64,000 nucleotides of DNA from Silene conica (taxonomy: Eukaryota; Streptophyta; Magnoliopsida; Caryophyllales; Caryophyllaceae), in NCBI GenBank assembly GCA_029255685.2, contig CM055317.2:76745460-76809459 (forward strand), written 5' to 3'. How positions within the stretch are numbered: position 1 is the first letter of the stretch; each line of letters opens with the position of its first letter. Below, in pieces: positions 62,786-64,000 of this stretch. A program made the position numbers and the translations under genes. Below the pieces are notes generated by a model, which had not been told where the DNA came from, did no database searches, and saw nothing but the letters and a program-made list of their open reading frames with translations.

Positions 62786-64000
62786 TAAGTGTTAATTCCC
62801 AAGGTTCGAAGGAGGTCGCGAGTTTGTTGGGTCATCCTAATTACGTAATTAAGACACTAATTTTGGTGACCTTGAAGTGAGTTGGTGACCTTTGGTGACT
62901 TATGACGTGTCAAAGTGTTATTTGGAAGTAATAATAATTACTCGCTTATATGTTTCACTTTTCTAAAATTACTCCCTTCTATTTTTTTTTTTAAAAATTA
63001 CTCTCTTAAGTGGATTTCAGGTAAAAAAATGCTACATATCAAGTATTACGGTTAAAAAGTTATTGAATGGATAAAATTGCACTTCAGTGTATTTATCCAT
63101 TTCATGAAATACCTAACCCCCTCCCCTCCTCTCCCCTCACCTTTATTCATTCTTCAGCCACCACTCTCACTAAATCAACCCACCGAACACCACTTCTAAA
63201 CCCGTCTTCACTGCGTTGTCTACCTCTAAAATGGACTTATCTTTTTGGAAAAGGACGTCAACTGAACCAATACAAACCCAAACCCAAACCCGACCCAGTA
63301 AACCTAACTTTATATATTGTCTCCCACCTTAACCACCATCACCAAACCTTCCCCATCGCCACCACCACCACCAACACCATCAACAATAACAACTCTACAA
63401 CCACTTGCTCCAACAACACTATTCGGGTGGCCCACCAGCATCCGGGTTAGGCCCAAAACTGAGTTATCTAAGGCCCATTAGAGGGATACTGGAGTACCAA
63501 AACCCGCCTCAATCCTTCCCCTTTACACCTTCCCAGACCTTGAATTCCTCAATCGTTGCGTTCTTCCACATTTTCATGTGAAGCTTATATGGTATATTTT
63601 GTTTATTTAGCAAATTAATCTCAAATAATTTTAACCCTATTTCAAATTCAATATCAATTCAATACAATATCAATTTTGATAAAGATAGATAATATCAGTT
63701 TCAATACAACAATATAATTATTCCAAAAATGAGTTGAAAATGATTGGGTTGATGTCCTTAGGTCGTGACCTTCTGCTTTAGAGGGCGAAAGTGAGTTAAA
63801 AGTGGGTCTAGATAATTAACGTAAGATTATAAGCTAAAATGTTGGCGACCCAAATAACATAACCTTCTATTTGAGGATGGTCTTAAACACCAAAACCCGA
63901 GTAACATGAAAATGAAACGGAAATCAACAGTTACGTTGGTTGGAGTATTGTTAATGGGAGGAACAATCTTTTAACAATATTATTAGTAGTAGTTGACTAG
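62786..64000. other. Window end: repeats, site II motifs and an unassigned frame
   Basis: A left end like that of the 19685 element lies at about 62940. A 127-codon frame (63067-63450) is Pro/Thr/Asn/His-rich, with ATG at 63067, and has no recognisable domain. Two GGCCCA motifs (about 63450 and 63473) resemble plant site II promoter elements and could belong to a gene starting beyond the window. I cannot name a gene here. Confidence 0.35.

Noticed and set aside
63067..63450. 127-codon frame near the window end
   Set aside because: Pro/Thr/Asn/His-rich low-complexity sequence without a domain; kept only as an unassigned frame in the window-end entry.

Overview
The window looks like nuclear DNA of a flowering plant, most likely a eudicot. 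The reasons are spliced genes of plant-specific families (a LITTLE ZIPPER microprotein, plant-type cytosolic adenylate kinase), AT-rich introns, and a dense load of plant transposons: Copia, LINE, SINE, Helitron, hAT, Stowaway, Tourist and MULE-like elements. I cannot name the species from sequence alone.

Layout. 1-4.4 kb is AT-rich repeat DNA with a duplicated block and a tRNA-derived SINE. 4.5-8.6 kb holds a four-exon mitochondrial-type adenylate-kinase-like gene with a decayed P-loop. 11.1-15.0 kb holds a canonical six-exon adenylate kinase in the same orientation. 16.1-16.3 kb (minus) is a LITTLE ZIPPER gene. 17-20.4 kb is transposon-rich. 20.8-21.2 kb is a small predicted membrane protein of unknown family, next to a tRNA-Ala(AGC) gene on the minus strand. 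22.0-29.3 kb (minus) is an 11-exon aspartyl aminopeptidase. 30-36.9 kb is a transposon zone (LINE remnant, Helitrons, Stowaway, Tourist). 37.3-41.7 kb (minus) is a seven-exon EFG1-type rRNA-processing gene with telo-box and site II motifs upstream. 42-56 kb is almost purely mobile DNA, including a tandemly duplicated Helitron end, two Tourist-like elements, two hAT elements and a young, intact Copia retrotransposon. 59.2-59.7 kb is a single-exon gene for an uncharacterised plant protein. 60-64 kb holds more MITEs.

The host genes do not form one pathway. Two are adenylate-kinase family (nucleotide balance), one is peptide turnover, one is ribosome biogenesis, and one is a developmental regulator of HD-ZIP III factors. 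I reconstructed exons by joining conserved protein segments at consistent GT-AG sites (one GC-AG), so boundaries are well supported but untested by transcripts.

I found no convincing new biological system. The items most worth a second look are the Copia element with unusual TA...CA LTR ends, the neighbouring active-looking and degenerate adenylate kinases, a Helitron end caught inside a 536-bp tandem duplication, and transposons whose arms have grown into minisatellites.
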